In this document: one piece after another, positions 35,350-42,615 of the stretch | How positions within the stretch are numbered: the first letter of the stretch is position 1 | Layout: each line of letters opens with the position of its first letter | NCBI GenBank assembly: GCA_900467745.1 | Contig: UBQW01000052.1 | Span: 1 to 64,000, forward strand | Source of the DNA: Hyphomicrobiales bacterium | GTDB taxonomy: Bacteria > Pseudomonadota > Alphaproteobacteria > Rhizobiales > Rhizobiaceae | Length of the DNA stretch: 64,000 bases | Direction: 5' to 3' | The notes under the pieces: generated by a model | The model's database searches: none | Told to the model about the DNA's origin: nothing | Seen by the model: only the letters and a program-made list of their open reading frames with translations | Position numbers and translations under genes: made by a program

Positions 35350-35473
35350 CTCCCCTTATTCTCGCCCTTGTGGCGGGAATCCAGCCGCCGCGCGTCTGCG
35401 CGGCGAAAAGACTCTTTTCAGCCCAAGGACTTGGGCTGACTGGATTTCTGTGACGAGCACAGAAATGAGGATG
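35350..35473. repeat. RIME-like palindromic intergenic element
   Basis: About 120 bp. The outer arms are imperfect inverted repeats (GGAATCCAG near 35376-35384 and CTGGATTTC near 35440-35448, with flanking CCTTATT and AATGAGG). Inside are two hairpins: CGCCGCGC/GCGCGGCG around 35386-35405 and CAGCCCAAG/CTTGGGCTG at 35419-35438. Size and paired-palindrome layout fit the Rhizobium-specific intergenic mosaic element (RIME) family as I know it. The element accounts for most of the 306-bp gap after pyrG. Confidence 0.6.
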
Positions 35474-35537
35474 GTGTGGACGGAGCTGACGCGGGATCTT
35501 AGAGTAAGCCCAAGCTTGACCAACACAGGAGCCGACG

Positions 35538-35744
35538 ATGACGTCTGTAGTGCGCAAGATGCGCAACGCGCTCAGGGTCGCCCGGATGCGACCCATCCGG
35601 ATTTGGGTTCCCGATAGGCGTCAGGCCGGCTTCGCCGCGGAGTGTCGCCGCCAGTCACTACTGATTGCGCAAGCCGATGAGGCCGACTTCGATCTCAGCT
35701 CCTTCATGGACGACGCACTTGCTGACCTCGATAACAAAGAATGA
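35538..35744 (+). CDS. MazE-like antitoxin (DUF3018 family), orphan
   Basis: 68 aa; ATG preceded by AGGAG. The core VARMRPIRIWVPDRRQAGFAAECRRQSLLIAQADEAD matches DUF3018 antitoxins, which bind DNA and neutralise a MazF/PemK ribonuclease encoded just downstream. The acidic C-terminus (SSFMDDALADLDN) is the part that normally contacts the toxin. The downstream toxin gene is not intact (see 35741-35803). The gene follows a RIME-like repeat, a usual context for small mobile toxin-antitoxin units. Confidence 0.82.
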   Translation: MTSVVRKMRNALRVARMRPIRIWVPDRRQAGFAAECRRQSLLIAQADEADFDLSSFMDDALADLDNKE

Positions 35745-35803
35745 GCTGCAGCGATCTTGTCACCGTGCCACCCGGGATATTCCCAAAACAACAGAAGCCG
35801 CCG
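35741..35803 (+). pseudogene. Remnant of a MazF/PemK toxin start
   Basis: The ATG overlaps the antitoxin stop as ATGA, the standard layout. The first 20 codons read MSCSDLVTVPPGIFPKQQKP, which lines up with the N-terminus of PemK/MazF toxins (RGDLVTVAxPGDFGKPRP, from general knowledge of the family). After this all similarity is lost and a hairpin begins, so only about 20 of roughly 110 codons remain. Confidence 0.6.
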
Positions 35804-35824
35804 ACATCCAACGATGCGGCGGCT
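35796..35824. terminator. Hairpin between the toxin remnant and the chemoreceptor gene
   Basis: 9-bp stem AGCCGCCGA-side/CGGCGGCT (35796-35803 with 35817-35824), 13-nt loop. On the minus strand it is followed by CTTCTGTTGTTTT, so it probably ends the chemoreceptor transcript. Confidence 0.55.
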
Positions 35825-35854
35825 CTTTCATTCACAAATCTGCGATCCGACGCC

Positions 35855-37567
35855 TCACGCCGCGCGTTGTCCCCGCGCAGGAACACCTGCTTCCGCTCCC
35901 TGATCGCGGATCATGCCGCGCCGGTTGAGCTTGAAGTGGTTGACCAGTTCGGCCAGCAGTGCCGCGCCCGATGCCAGCTCCGAGCTAATACCGGTCGTGC
36001 GCTCCACCATGCCGGCGTTCTGCTGCGTCATCCGGTCGATCTGCGAGACGGCATTGTTGATCTCCGAGAGGCCGGTGGACTGCTCGGCGGCGGCGCTCGC
36101 CAGTGCGGTCATGTTTGTGTCGATCGATTCGACGAAAGTCTCGATCTCGTTGAGCGCCGTTCCGGTCGCGTCGACGAGGCGAACGCCTTCGTTGACTTCC
36201 TTGCCGGAGTTCTCGATCAGCCCCTTGATCTCCTTGGCGGCCTTGGCAGAGCGCTGCGCCAGTTCGCGCACTTCCTGCGCAACGACGGCAAAACCCTTGC
36301 CGGCTTCACCGGCGCGCGCCGCCTCGACGCCTGCGTTCAGCGCGAGCAGGTTGGTCTGGAACGCGATCTCGTCGATGACGCCAATGATCTGGCCGATCTC
36401 CTTCGACGCCGAGGCGATCCGCTGCATGGCCGTGATCGTCTCGCGCACCACGGCAGCTGAGGTCGAGGCCGAGGCGCGCGCGCTCTGCACCAGCTTGCGC
36501 GTCGCCTGCGTGTTCTCGGTCGAGGACTTGACCGTCGCCGTCACCGTTTCAAGCGCCGCAGACGTTTCCTCCAGCGAGACCGCCTGTTCCCGTGTCCGCG
36601 CGGAGAGCTGCTCGGCGGCGTCGCGCATTTCCTGGCGGTTGCCGTTCAGCGCGTTGGTCTGCTGCAGCACCTTCACCAGCGTTGCCTGGAACGCGCCGAT
36701 CGAAGTGTTAAAATCCCGGCGCAAGGTCTCGAATTCGCCGACGAAAGGCTCGTCGATCGTCTGGCGGATATTGCATTCGGAAAGACGGGCAAGGCCGGCG
36801 CCGAGATCGTTGACGACCTTCATCCGTTCGGTGACATCGGTCGCGAACTTCACGACCTTGAAGACGCGGCCCGACGCATCGAGGATCGGATTGTAGGACG
36901 CCTGGATATAGATCTCGCGCCCGCCCTTGGCGATCCGCTTGAACTGATCGGCCGCGAACTCGCCGGCTGCCAGTTTCGCCCAGAAGGCCTTGTATTCGGC
37001 GGAGCGGCTGTAATCCGCCTCGCAGAACATCGCGTGATGCTTGCCGACGATCTCGGACAAGGAATAGCCGAGCGTCGCCAAGAAGTTCTCGTTGGCGGTG
37101 ATGATGTTGCCCTCAGGCGTGAACTCGATCACCGCCTGTGCCCGCGACAGCGCTTCGAGCTTGCCCTTGTCTTCGGCCGCCTGCTTCTTGGCGGCGGTGA
37201 TGTCGGTCGCGAATTTCATCACCTTGTATGGCTTGTTGCCGCGATAGATCGGATTGTACGTCGCCTCGATCCAGATCTCGCGGCCACCCTTGGCGATGCG
37301 TCGATACTGGCGCTGGTCGAACTTGCCTTCGCCAAGCCGCGCCCAGAAATCCGCATAATCCCTAGAGTTCGCTTCGGCCGGATCGACGAACATCCGGTGA
37401 TGCTTGCCGACGATCTCGCTGAGCTCATAGCCGACCGCCTTGCAGAAATTCTCGTTGGCCGTCAGAATCTTTCCGGTGAGGTCGAATTCGATGATTGCCT
37501 GCGACTTGTTCAACGCGTCCAGCACGGCGCTGCTGGAAGAGCCGATGCTTGATAGAAATCCGACCAT
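35855..37567 (-). CDS. Soluble methyl-accepting chemotaxis protein with two PAS domains
   Basis: 570 aa from the ATG at 37567. Two PAS domains (about 10-115 and 130-240) are close copies of each other: both contain ANENF, SEIVGKHH and RIAKGGREI. A HAMP-like linker follows, then the long signalling coiled coil with the invariant hairpin tip DEIAFQTNLLALNAGVEAARAGEAGKGFAVVAQEVRELAQRSA-type sequence. No transmembrane segment exists, so it is a cytoplasmic receptor, probably sensing redox, flavin or heme-bound signals through PAS. No CheR-binding C-terminal pentapeptide is obvious. Internal PAS duplication is recent enough to be seen by eye. Confidence 0.93.
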   Translation of the reverse strand: MVGFLSSIGSSSSAVLDALNKSQAIIEFDLTGKILTANENFCKAVGYELSEIVGKHHRMFVDPAEANSRDYADFWARLGEGKFDQRQYRRIAKGGREIWIEATYNPIYRGNKPYKVMKFATDITAAKKQAAEDKGKLEALSRAQAVIEFTPEGNIITANENFLATLGYSLSEIVGKHHAMFCEADYSRSAEYKAFWAKLAAGEFAADQFKRIAKGGREIYIQASYNPILDASGRVFKVVKFATDVTERMKVVNDLGAGLARLSECNIRQTIDEPFVGEFETLRRDFNTSIGAFQATLVKVLQQTNALNGNRQEMRDAAEQLSARTREQAVSLEETSAALETVTATVKSSTENTQATRKLVQSARASASTSAAVVRETITAMQRIASASKEIGQIIGVIDEIAFQTNLLALNAGVEAARAGEAGKGFAVVAQEVRELAQRSAKAAKEIKGLIENSGKEVNEGVRLVDATGTALNEIETFVESIDTNMTALASAAAEQSTGLSEINNAVSQIDRMTQQNAGMVERTTGISSELASGAALLAELVNHFKLNRRGMIRDQGAEAGVPARGQRAA

Positions 37568-37670
37568 GGACAAACCCCGATATGCCAAGCGTGCCAAAAT
37601 GCACGCCGGGCAAATCTATGGGATTTGAGTAAATATTCGCTAAATCTCTATTAGTGTTGAGTTTTTCGGA

Positions 37671-38759
37671 TTATGCGACCTTTGGTAGAGGGCCAGTATA
37701 GATCGAGCGGGGCCGGATCAATCGGCCGTTGAGTGCTTGCTCCCGGGCATGGGCGATCCAGCCGATCGTGCGCCCGGTTGCGAAGACGCCGGTAAAGGCC
37801 TGCCGGTCGAAACCAAGCGATTCGAGAAGCAACGCCGTGTAGAACTCGACATTGACGTCGAGCGGCCGATCCGGCTTCCGCTCCTTGAGGATGGCAAGAG
37901 CGGCGCGCTCGACTGACGCTGCGAGCGCCATCCGTTCATGATCGACCTGGCCGGCGCGAACCAGAGGCGAGAGCGCATTCTTCAGCGCATCGGCTCTCGG
38001 ATCGCGAACACGATAGATCCGGTGCCCGAACCCCATCAGCCGCTCTCCGCGATCAAGTGCCGCCGCAAGCCATGCATGGGCGTTGGCTTCGGTTCCGATT
38101 GCATCCAGCATATCGAGTACAGGGCCGGGCGCGCCGCCGTGAAGCGGTCCTTTCAGAGCGCCGATGGCGGCCAGCACCGAGGATGTCAGTCCCGCCTGGG
38201 TGGAGGCGACGACGCGCGAGGCGAAGGTCGAGGCGTTCAATCCATGATCCGAGATCGTCACCAGATAGGCGTCCAGCGCCGCCGTCTGCTCCGCGCTCGG
38301 CATCCTGTCGGTCAACATGCGCAATATGTCCGCCGATTGCGACAGTGACCCATCCGGCGCCACTGGCCGCTCGCCGGCCTGCAGCCTGAGGATTGCGGGC
38401 AGGAACACGGCTGGCGCTGCCATCAGATGCAGAGCCGTGTCGAGATCCTCCCCATCGCCAAGGCGCGCGATCATCGCGCGCATGGCATCGACGGGCGGCA
38501 GCGCCAAAAGTCCTTCGTCCAGATGCGTTATGTGCGAATAGAGTTCGACCCTCGCGGCCCCGAGCAGCGAACGTAGTATAGCTGCGCTGACCGGACGTTC
38601 CATCAGTCCATCGAGCAGCAATGCTGCGACACCCTCATATGTCTCGCCGGGAACGAGGTCATCAAGCGAGACGCCGCGTATCACCAGGCGCCCGCGTTCA
38701 CCATCCACATCGGACAGTCGGGTTTCCGCTGCAATCACATCTTCCAAGCCGTTCTTCAT
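37671..38759 (-). CDS. Citrate synthase family protein (CitA-like)
   Basis: 362 aa, shorter than the hexameric GltA. Active-site residues are retained: His in KGPLHGGAP, His in GFGHRIYRVRDPR and Asp in DVNVEFYTALLL. It is in the methylcitrate/citrate synthase superfamily; the main TCA enzyme gltA is expected elsewhere, so this is a paralogue. It is divergent from a second citrate synthase-like gene, with an 85-bp shared control region. Confidence 0.9.
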   Translation of the reverse strand: MKNGLEDVIAAETRLSDVDGERGRLVIRGVSLDDLVPGETYEGVAALLLDGLMERPVSAAILRSLLGAARVELYSHITHLDEGLLALPPVDAMRAMIARLGDGEDLDTALHLMAAPAVFLPAILRLQAGERPVAPDGSLSQSADILRMLTDRMPSAEQTAALDAYLVTISDHGLNASTFASRVVASTQAGLTSSVLAAIGALKGPLHGGAPGPVLDMLDAIGTEANAHAWLAAALDRGERLMGFGHRIYRVRDPRADALKNALSPLVRAGQVDHERMALAASVERAALAILKERKPDRPLDVNVEFYTALLLESLGFDRQAFTGVFATGRTIGWIAHAREQALNGRLIRPRSIYTGPLPKVA

Positions 38760-38798
38760 TGCGTTTCTCCTTTACGCCAAGAAAGATCGGACCTAGAT

Positions 38799-38814
38799 AG
38801 ATTGACGTCAATCT
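38799..38814. promoter_or_regulatory. Perfect palindrome between divergent citrate synthase genes
   Basis: AGATTGACGTCAATCT, 16 bp, fully symmetrical, in the 85-bp region between the two start codons. A second, looser inverted repeat (ATCTT...AAGAT, 38811-38827) overlaps it. It has TTGAC/GTCAA arms typical of MerR-like sites and is a candidate binding site for the DNA-binding domain of the adjacent 38845-39987 product. Confidence 0.55.
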
Positions 38815-38844
38815 TGATGAATAAGATCAATGTAAGAGGTTCGC

Positions 38845-39987
38845 ATGACGTGGCTGACAGCCGAGGAAGCGTTAGAACGGCTGGGCACAAAGCCGCAGAC
38901 GCTCTATGCCAATGTCAGCCGCGGTCGCATCCGCGCGAAGCCTGATGCGGCCGATAGCCGCCGGAGCCTCTATCACTCCGAGGACGTCGCGCGTTTGGCC
39001 AAGCGCCATGCCGGCAGGCGAAAGGCGGAGGCCATCGCCGCCGAGACGATCGACTGGGGCGAGCCGGTGCTGCCGACCGCGATTTCGATGATCGCGGATG
39101 GCCGGCTTTACTATCGCGGTCACGAGGCGACCGCCTTGTCCGAGCAGGCGACGTTCGAGCAAGTCGCGGCCTTGTTGTGGGAGAGCCCGGCAGCCACATG
39201 CCCGTCGATCGAACTCTTGGCAGGCGAGCCCTCAAGGATATCAGGCGCTTTCGTCTTGTTGGCGAGGAGAGCGGCGGCGGATCTGCCGGCTTTGGGCCGC
39301 GCGCCCGCCGCGTTGAAGTTGGAAGCAGGGCAAGTGCTTGCGACGGTGGCAGCGGCGCTTGCGCCCAGCAAGATGCTCGACTTGCCGCTGCACGAGCGCC
39401 TTGCGCAGAGCTGGGATCGGCCAGAGGCGGCGGAGCCAATCAGGCGGGCACTTGTGCTTGCCGCCGAACATGAACTTAACGTCTCCGCATTCGCGGCGCG
39501 TGTCACCGCCTCGTCGGGCGCTTCACTGGCCGCAGCCACGCTATCCGGCCTTTCGACGCTGACCGGCCCTCGCCATGGCGGTGCCTGGCAGGGCGCGGTG
39601 CGGCTGATGGAGTTGTCGCGGGAAATCGGCGCGCGCGAGGCGATCAGGACGATGTTGGCGACGGAAGGCGTGGTGCGGGCCTTTGGCCATAAACTCTACC
39701 CTGACGGCGATCCGCGCGCGGCGGCGATCATGCGTTCGTTCGAGATGCCGACACGCTACGCCGAGATTGCCGCTCTTGGTGCGGAACTGTTGGGCGAGCC
39801 TGCGAATATCGATTTCGCGCTCGCTGCGATGGCCGGGCACTTCGACCTTCCTGACGACGCGCCGCTTGTCATCTTCGCCCTTTCTCGAACCGCCGGCTGG
39901 CTCGCGCATGCCATCGAGCAGGTGACCAGTGGAACTATGATCCGCCCCCGTGCCCGCTATATCGGACCATCGCCGGAGGCGCGTTGA
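38845..39987 (+). CDS. Citrate synthase-like protein with N-terminal helix-turn-helix
   Basis: 380 aa. Residues 1-60 (MTWLTAEEALERLGTKPQT and SRRSLYHSEDVARLAKRH) form a MerR/excisionase-type helix-turn-helix. The rest is a citrate synthase fold that still has the catalytic His pair (GPRHGGAW, FGHKLYPDGDPR) and the Asp (NIDFALAAM). A regulator built on a metabolic enzyme suggests that it senses oxaloacetate, acetyl-CoA or citrate and controls the divergent gene or itself. Found in Rhizobiales; its role is not established to my knowledge. Confidence 0.9.
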   Translation: MTWLTAEEALERLGTKPQTLYANVSRGRIRAKPDAADSRRSLYHSEDVARLAKRHAGRRKAEAIAAETIDWGEPVLPTAISMIADGRLYYRGHEATALSEQATFEQVAALLWESPAATCPSIELLAGEPSRISGAFVLLARRAAADLPALGRAPAALKLEAGQVLATVAAALAPSKMLDLPLHERLAQSWDRPEAAEPIRRALVLAAEHELNVSAFAARVTASSGASLAAATLSGLSTLTGPRHGGAWQGAVRLMELSREIGAREAIRTMLATEGVVRAFGHKLYPDGDPRAAAIMRSFEMPTRYAEIAALGAELLGEPANIDFALAAMAGHFDLPDDAPLVIFALSRTAGWLAHAIEQVTSGTMIRPRARYIGPSPEAR

Positions 39988-40107
39988 TGGAACGCGGGAT
40001 GGTCTCATCGCCTGTGTAACTGCCGCCAAGCGCATTGCGGTGCCGGGCGAGGCGGGGTTAGAGTGCGCTATTCGGTCGTGGGGCGGAAATTGCTACAGGG
40101 GGATATC

Positions 40108-40653
40108 ATGGAGACAGTATCGTACGGTCGTCCTTGTCTGATCACCGCCATCGCCGCGACGACTTTGCTTTGGGCAGGGCTCTGGGCTGGCTTGGCATCG
40201 GCGCAGTCCGCCGGCTGCACGCTTGAACGCGTCGCCGGCACGTCGCGCCAGATCATGCGCTGCGCCGATGGCGTGACCGTCACCGCCGAAGGTGGTGCGC
40301 GGTTCCAGCTTGTCGACAGCAACGGCGATGGTCGTCCCGATTCGGTGTCGCTGCGCAACAAGGCCGTGCTTGTCGATGTCGACAGCGCCAGGCGCAGTGG
40401 CGGCTTCCAGGTAGTCACACCGCAGGCGATCGCCGCCGTGCGCGGCACGCGTTGGGCCGTCGACGTCAAGAACGGCACGACATCGGTCTTCGTCGTGCGT
40501 GGGCGTGTGGCCGTCGGCAGGCCATCGGCGGGGCCGAGGGTCGTGCTGGCGCCGGGCGAGGGCGTGGACGTGTCGCGCACCAGTGGCGCGCTCACAGTCC
40601 GGCGCTGGCCGCAGGCACGCGCTGATGCGCTTCTTGCGCGATTGGGCCAGTAG
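40108..40653 (+). CDS. FecR-domain secreted protein
   Basis: 181 aa from the ATG at 40108 (GGGGGAT upstream). A long signal peptide (about 1-30, ending ASAQS) leads to a FecR-like domain: AVLVDVDSA, FQVVTPQAIAAVRGTRWAVDV and VFVVRGRVAVG. No sigma factor gene lies nearby. The next gene is a CHASE2 cyclase, only 6 bp downstream, an association seen in many alphaproteobacteria. The FecR protein may present a periplasmic signal to CHASE2. Confidence 0.88.
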   Translation: METVSYGRPCLITAIAATTLLWAGLWAGLASAQSAGCTLERVAGTSRQIMRCADGVTVTAEGGARFQLVDSNGDGRPDSVSLRNKAVLVDVDSARRSGGFQVVTPQAIAAVRGTRWAVDVKNGTTSVFVVRGRVAVGRPSAGPRVVLAPGEGVDVSRTSGALTVRRWPQARADALLARLGQ

Positions 40654-40659
40654 TCGCCC

Positions 40660-42519
40660 ATGCAGGCCAGACGGCTTATGATCACCATATCGCTGATCGC
40701 GGCTGCCCTTTGGGGCGGTGCGCTCGGCTATCTCCACATGCAGGGCAATGCCGGCTTTCTCGACCGCATGGAAGCATCGTTGGCGGACCTCAGGAGCCAT
40801 CTCATTGGACCAAGCAGCGCGCCTTCGGTCGTCACCATCGTCGCGATCGACGACCAGACGGCGAGCGCCAACGGATATCCGCTGAGCAGGGCAACGCTCG
40901 CGCGTCTGGTGGAAACCATCGGCGCGCTAAAACCGAAGGTCATCGCGCTTGATCTGCTTCTGGTCGATCCCGGACCCGAGGACGGTGACCAGGCGCTCGC
41001 CGATGCGCTGAAGGGCGTACCAACAGTCATCGCCGCAGCCGGCGTCTTTCCGTCAAGTCTTCAATCGGTGACTTCGAGTGCCGAGGATCCGCTCGCCACC
41101 ATTCCGGTGGCAGATCGGATGATGCTGCCGATCGCCCGTTTCGCCGATTCCGCCGCGATCGGCGTCGTCAACGTGTCGACCGATCAGGGTGGGACGCCGC
41201 GTTATATTCCGCTGATCTCGCGCGGCGCGCAGCGGGTCGATGCCTCGTTTCCGCTGCGGGTGGCGTCGGTGGCGCTCGGCGTCAATCCGGCGTTCACGCC
41301 GGCCGCTCTTGCGCTGGGCGAACTGCGTCTTCCGACCGATATCGGCCAACGCCTGCCGTTGACCTTCTACGGACCGCGCGGAACGATCCCCACCTTCAGC
41401 GCCGCCGATGCGCTTGCCGGCAAGATCGACGCCAAGATGGTCGAGGGCAGGGTGGTCGTGATCGGCTCGACGGTAACCGGCGGCGGCGACGTCTTTCCAA
41501 CGCCGTTCGATCCGGTGCTTCCCGGCGTCGAGGTCATGTCCACGGCTATCACCCGGCTGATTGCAGGCGACAACATCGTGCGCGACGGCAATGTGCGCTC
41601 GTTCGATGCGCTGCTCGGCGTTGTGCTGCCGGTGCTGATCATCAGCCTGCTCGGCTGGCGCCGCAGCGCCGTGGCCTATAGCGCCATCGCGGCCGCGGTG
41701 CTGGCGTGGCTGACATTCAACATCGTCGCCTTCTCGCACGGCTATTGGTTCAGCGCGGCCTTGCCGATCGCCGCGACCCTGCCGCCGGTGCTGCTATTCG
41801 GCGCGATGGAGCTATGGCTCGATCGCCGCCGCGCCACCCACTTTGCGGCGCAGAGCGACCTGCTGCAGCGAATCGAGGCGCCGGGCCTGGGCGAATGGTT
41901 GGCGCGCGATCCAACCTTCCTGTCGCGCCCGGTGCGTCAGGAAGCCGCGGCCGTGTTCGTCGACCTATCGGGCTTCACCGGATTGAGCGAGGCGATCGGC
42001 GCTGCGCGCGTGCAAGAGGTGTTGAGCGGCTTCTTCGAGCTGGTCGATGACGAGGCACGCGCCCATGGCGGCGCGATCACCAGCTTCATGGGCGATGGCG
42101 CGATGATCCTCTTCGGCCTGCCGCGTCCGGCCGACGACGACGCCTTGCGGGCGGCGGCCTGCGCCGTCGGGCTTGGTAACCGGCTGAGGGCCTGGCTTTC
42201 AGCAGATCCCGGGCTTTCCGGCCGCAAGATCGGCTTCAAGGTCGGCGCCCATTGCGGCACCGTCGTTGCCTCGCGTCTCGGCACCGGCACACGCCAGCAG
42301 ATCACCGCGACCGGCGATACCGTCAACGTCGCAAGCCGCCTCATGGAAGTGGCGGCAAGCCGCAGTTTCGAGCTTGCGCTGAGTGCCGCCTTGATGAGCG
42401 CGGCTGGGGCGGGGGCAGCGCCCAACCATCAAGGGCATATTGAAGGGCCGGTCTCAGCCAGGATCAGAGGCCGCGCTGAAAGCATCGATGTCTTTCTGTG
42501 GCGCGGACATCCGCTTTGA
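40660..42519 (+). CDS. CHASE2-domain class III nucleotide cyclase
   Basis: 619 aa. One N-terminal helix, a periplasmic CHASE2 domain (about 30-290), three more membrane helices (about 310-385), then a class III cyclase domain (about 425-590). Metal ligands Asp435 (VFVDLSGFT) and Asp479 (FMGDG) and the transition-state Asn/Arg (TVNVASRL) are kept. The base-selecting Lys that normally precedes GD is replaced by Ser475 (TSFMGD), so the nucleotide specificity or activity is uncertain. Coupled to the FecR gene upstream. Confidence 0.92.
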   Translation: MQARRLMITISLIAAALWGGALGYLHMQGNAGFLDRMEASLADLRSHLIGPSSAPSVVTIVAIDDQTASANGYPLSRATLARLVETIGALKPKVIALDLLLVDPGPEDGDQALADALKGVPTVIAAAGVFPSSLQSVTSSAEDPLATIPVADRMMLPIARFADSAAIGVVNVSTDQGGTPRYIPLISRGAQRVDASFPLRVASVALGVNPAFTPAALALGELRLPTDIGQRLPLTFYGPRGTIPTFSAADALAGKIDAKMVEGRVVVIGSTVTGGGDVFPTPFDPVLPGVEVMSTAITRLIAGDNIVRDGNVRSFDALLGVVLPVLIISLLGWRRSAVAYSAIAAAVLAWLTFNIVAFSHGYWFSAALPIAATLPPVLLFGAMELWLDRRRATHFAAQSDLLQRIEAPGLGEWLARDPTFLSRPVRQEAAAVFVDLSGFTGLSEAIGAARVQEVLSGFFELVDDEARAHGGAITSFMGDGAMILFGLPRPADDDALRAAACAVGLGNRLRAWLSADPGLSGRKIGFKVGAHCGTVVASRLGTGTRQQITATGDTVNVASRLMEVAASRSFELALSAALMSAAGAGAAPNHQGHIEGPVSARIRGRAESIDVFLWRGHPL

Positions 42520-42615
42520 CATTTGTCGTGTGACGCAGTAGGAACAGCCCAACTTTTCAACCGGCAAGTTCCGGACGGCGCACCGTGCGCCCGATTATTC
42601 CGAAAGACAGACAAA

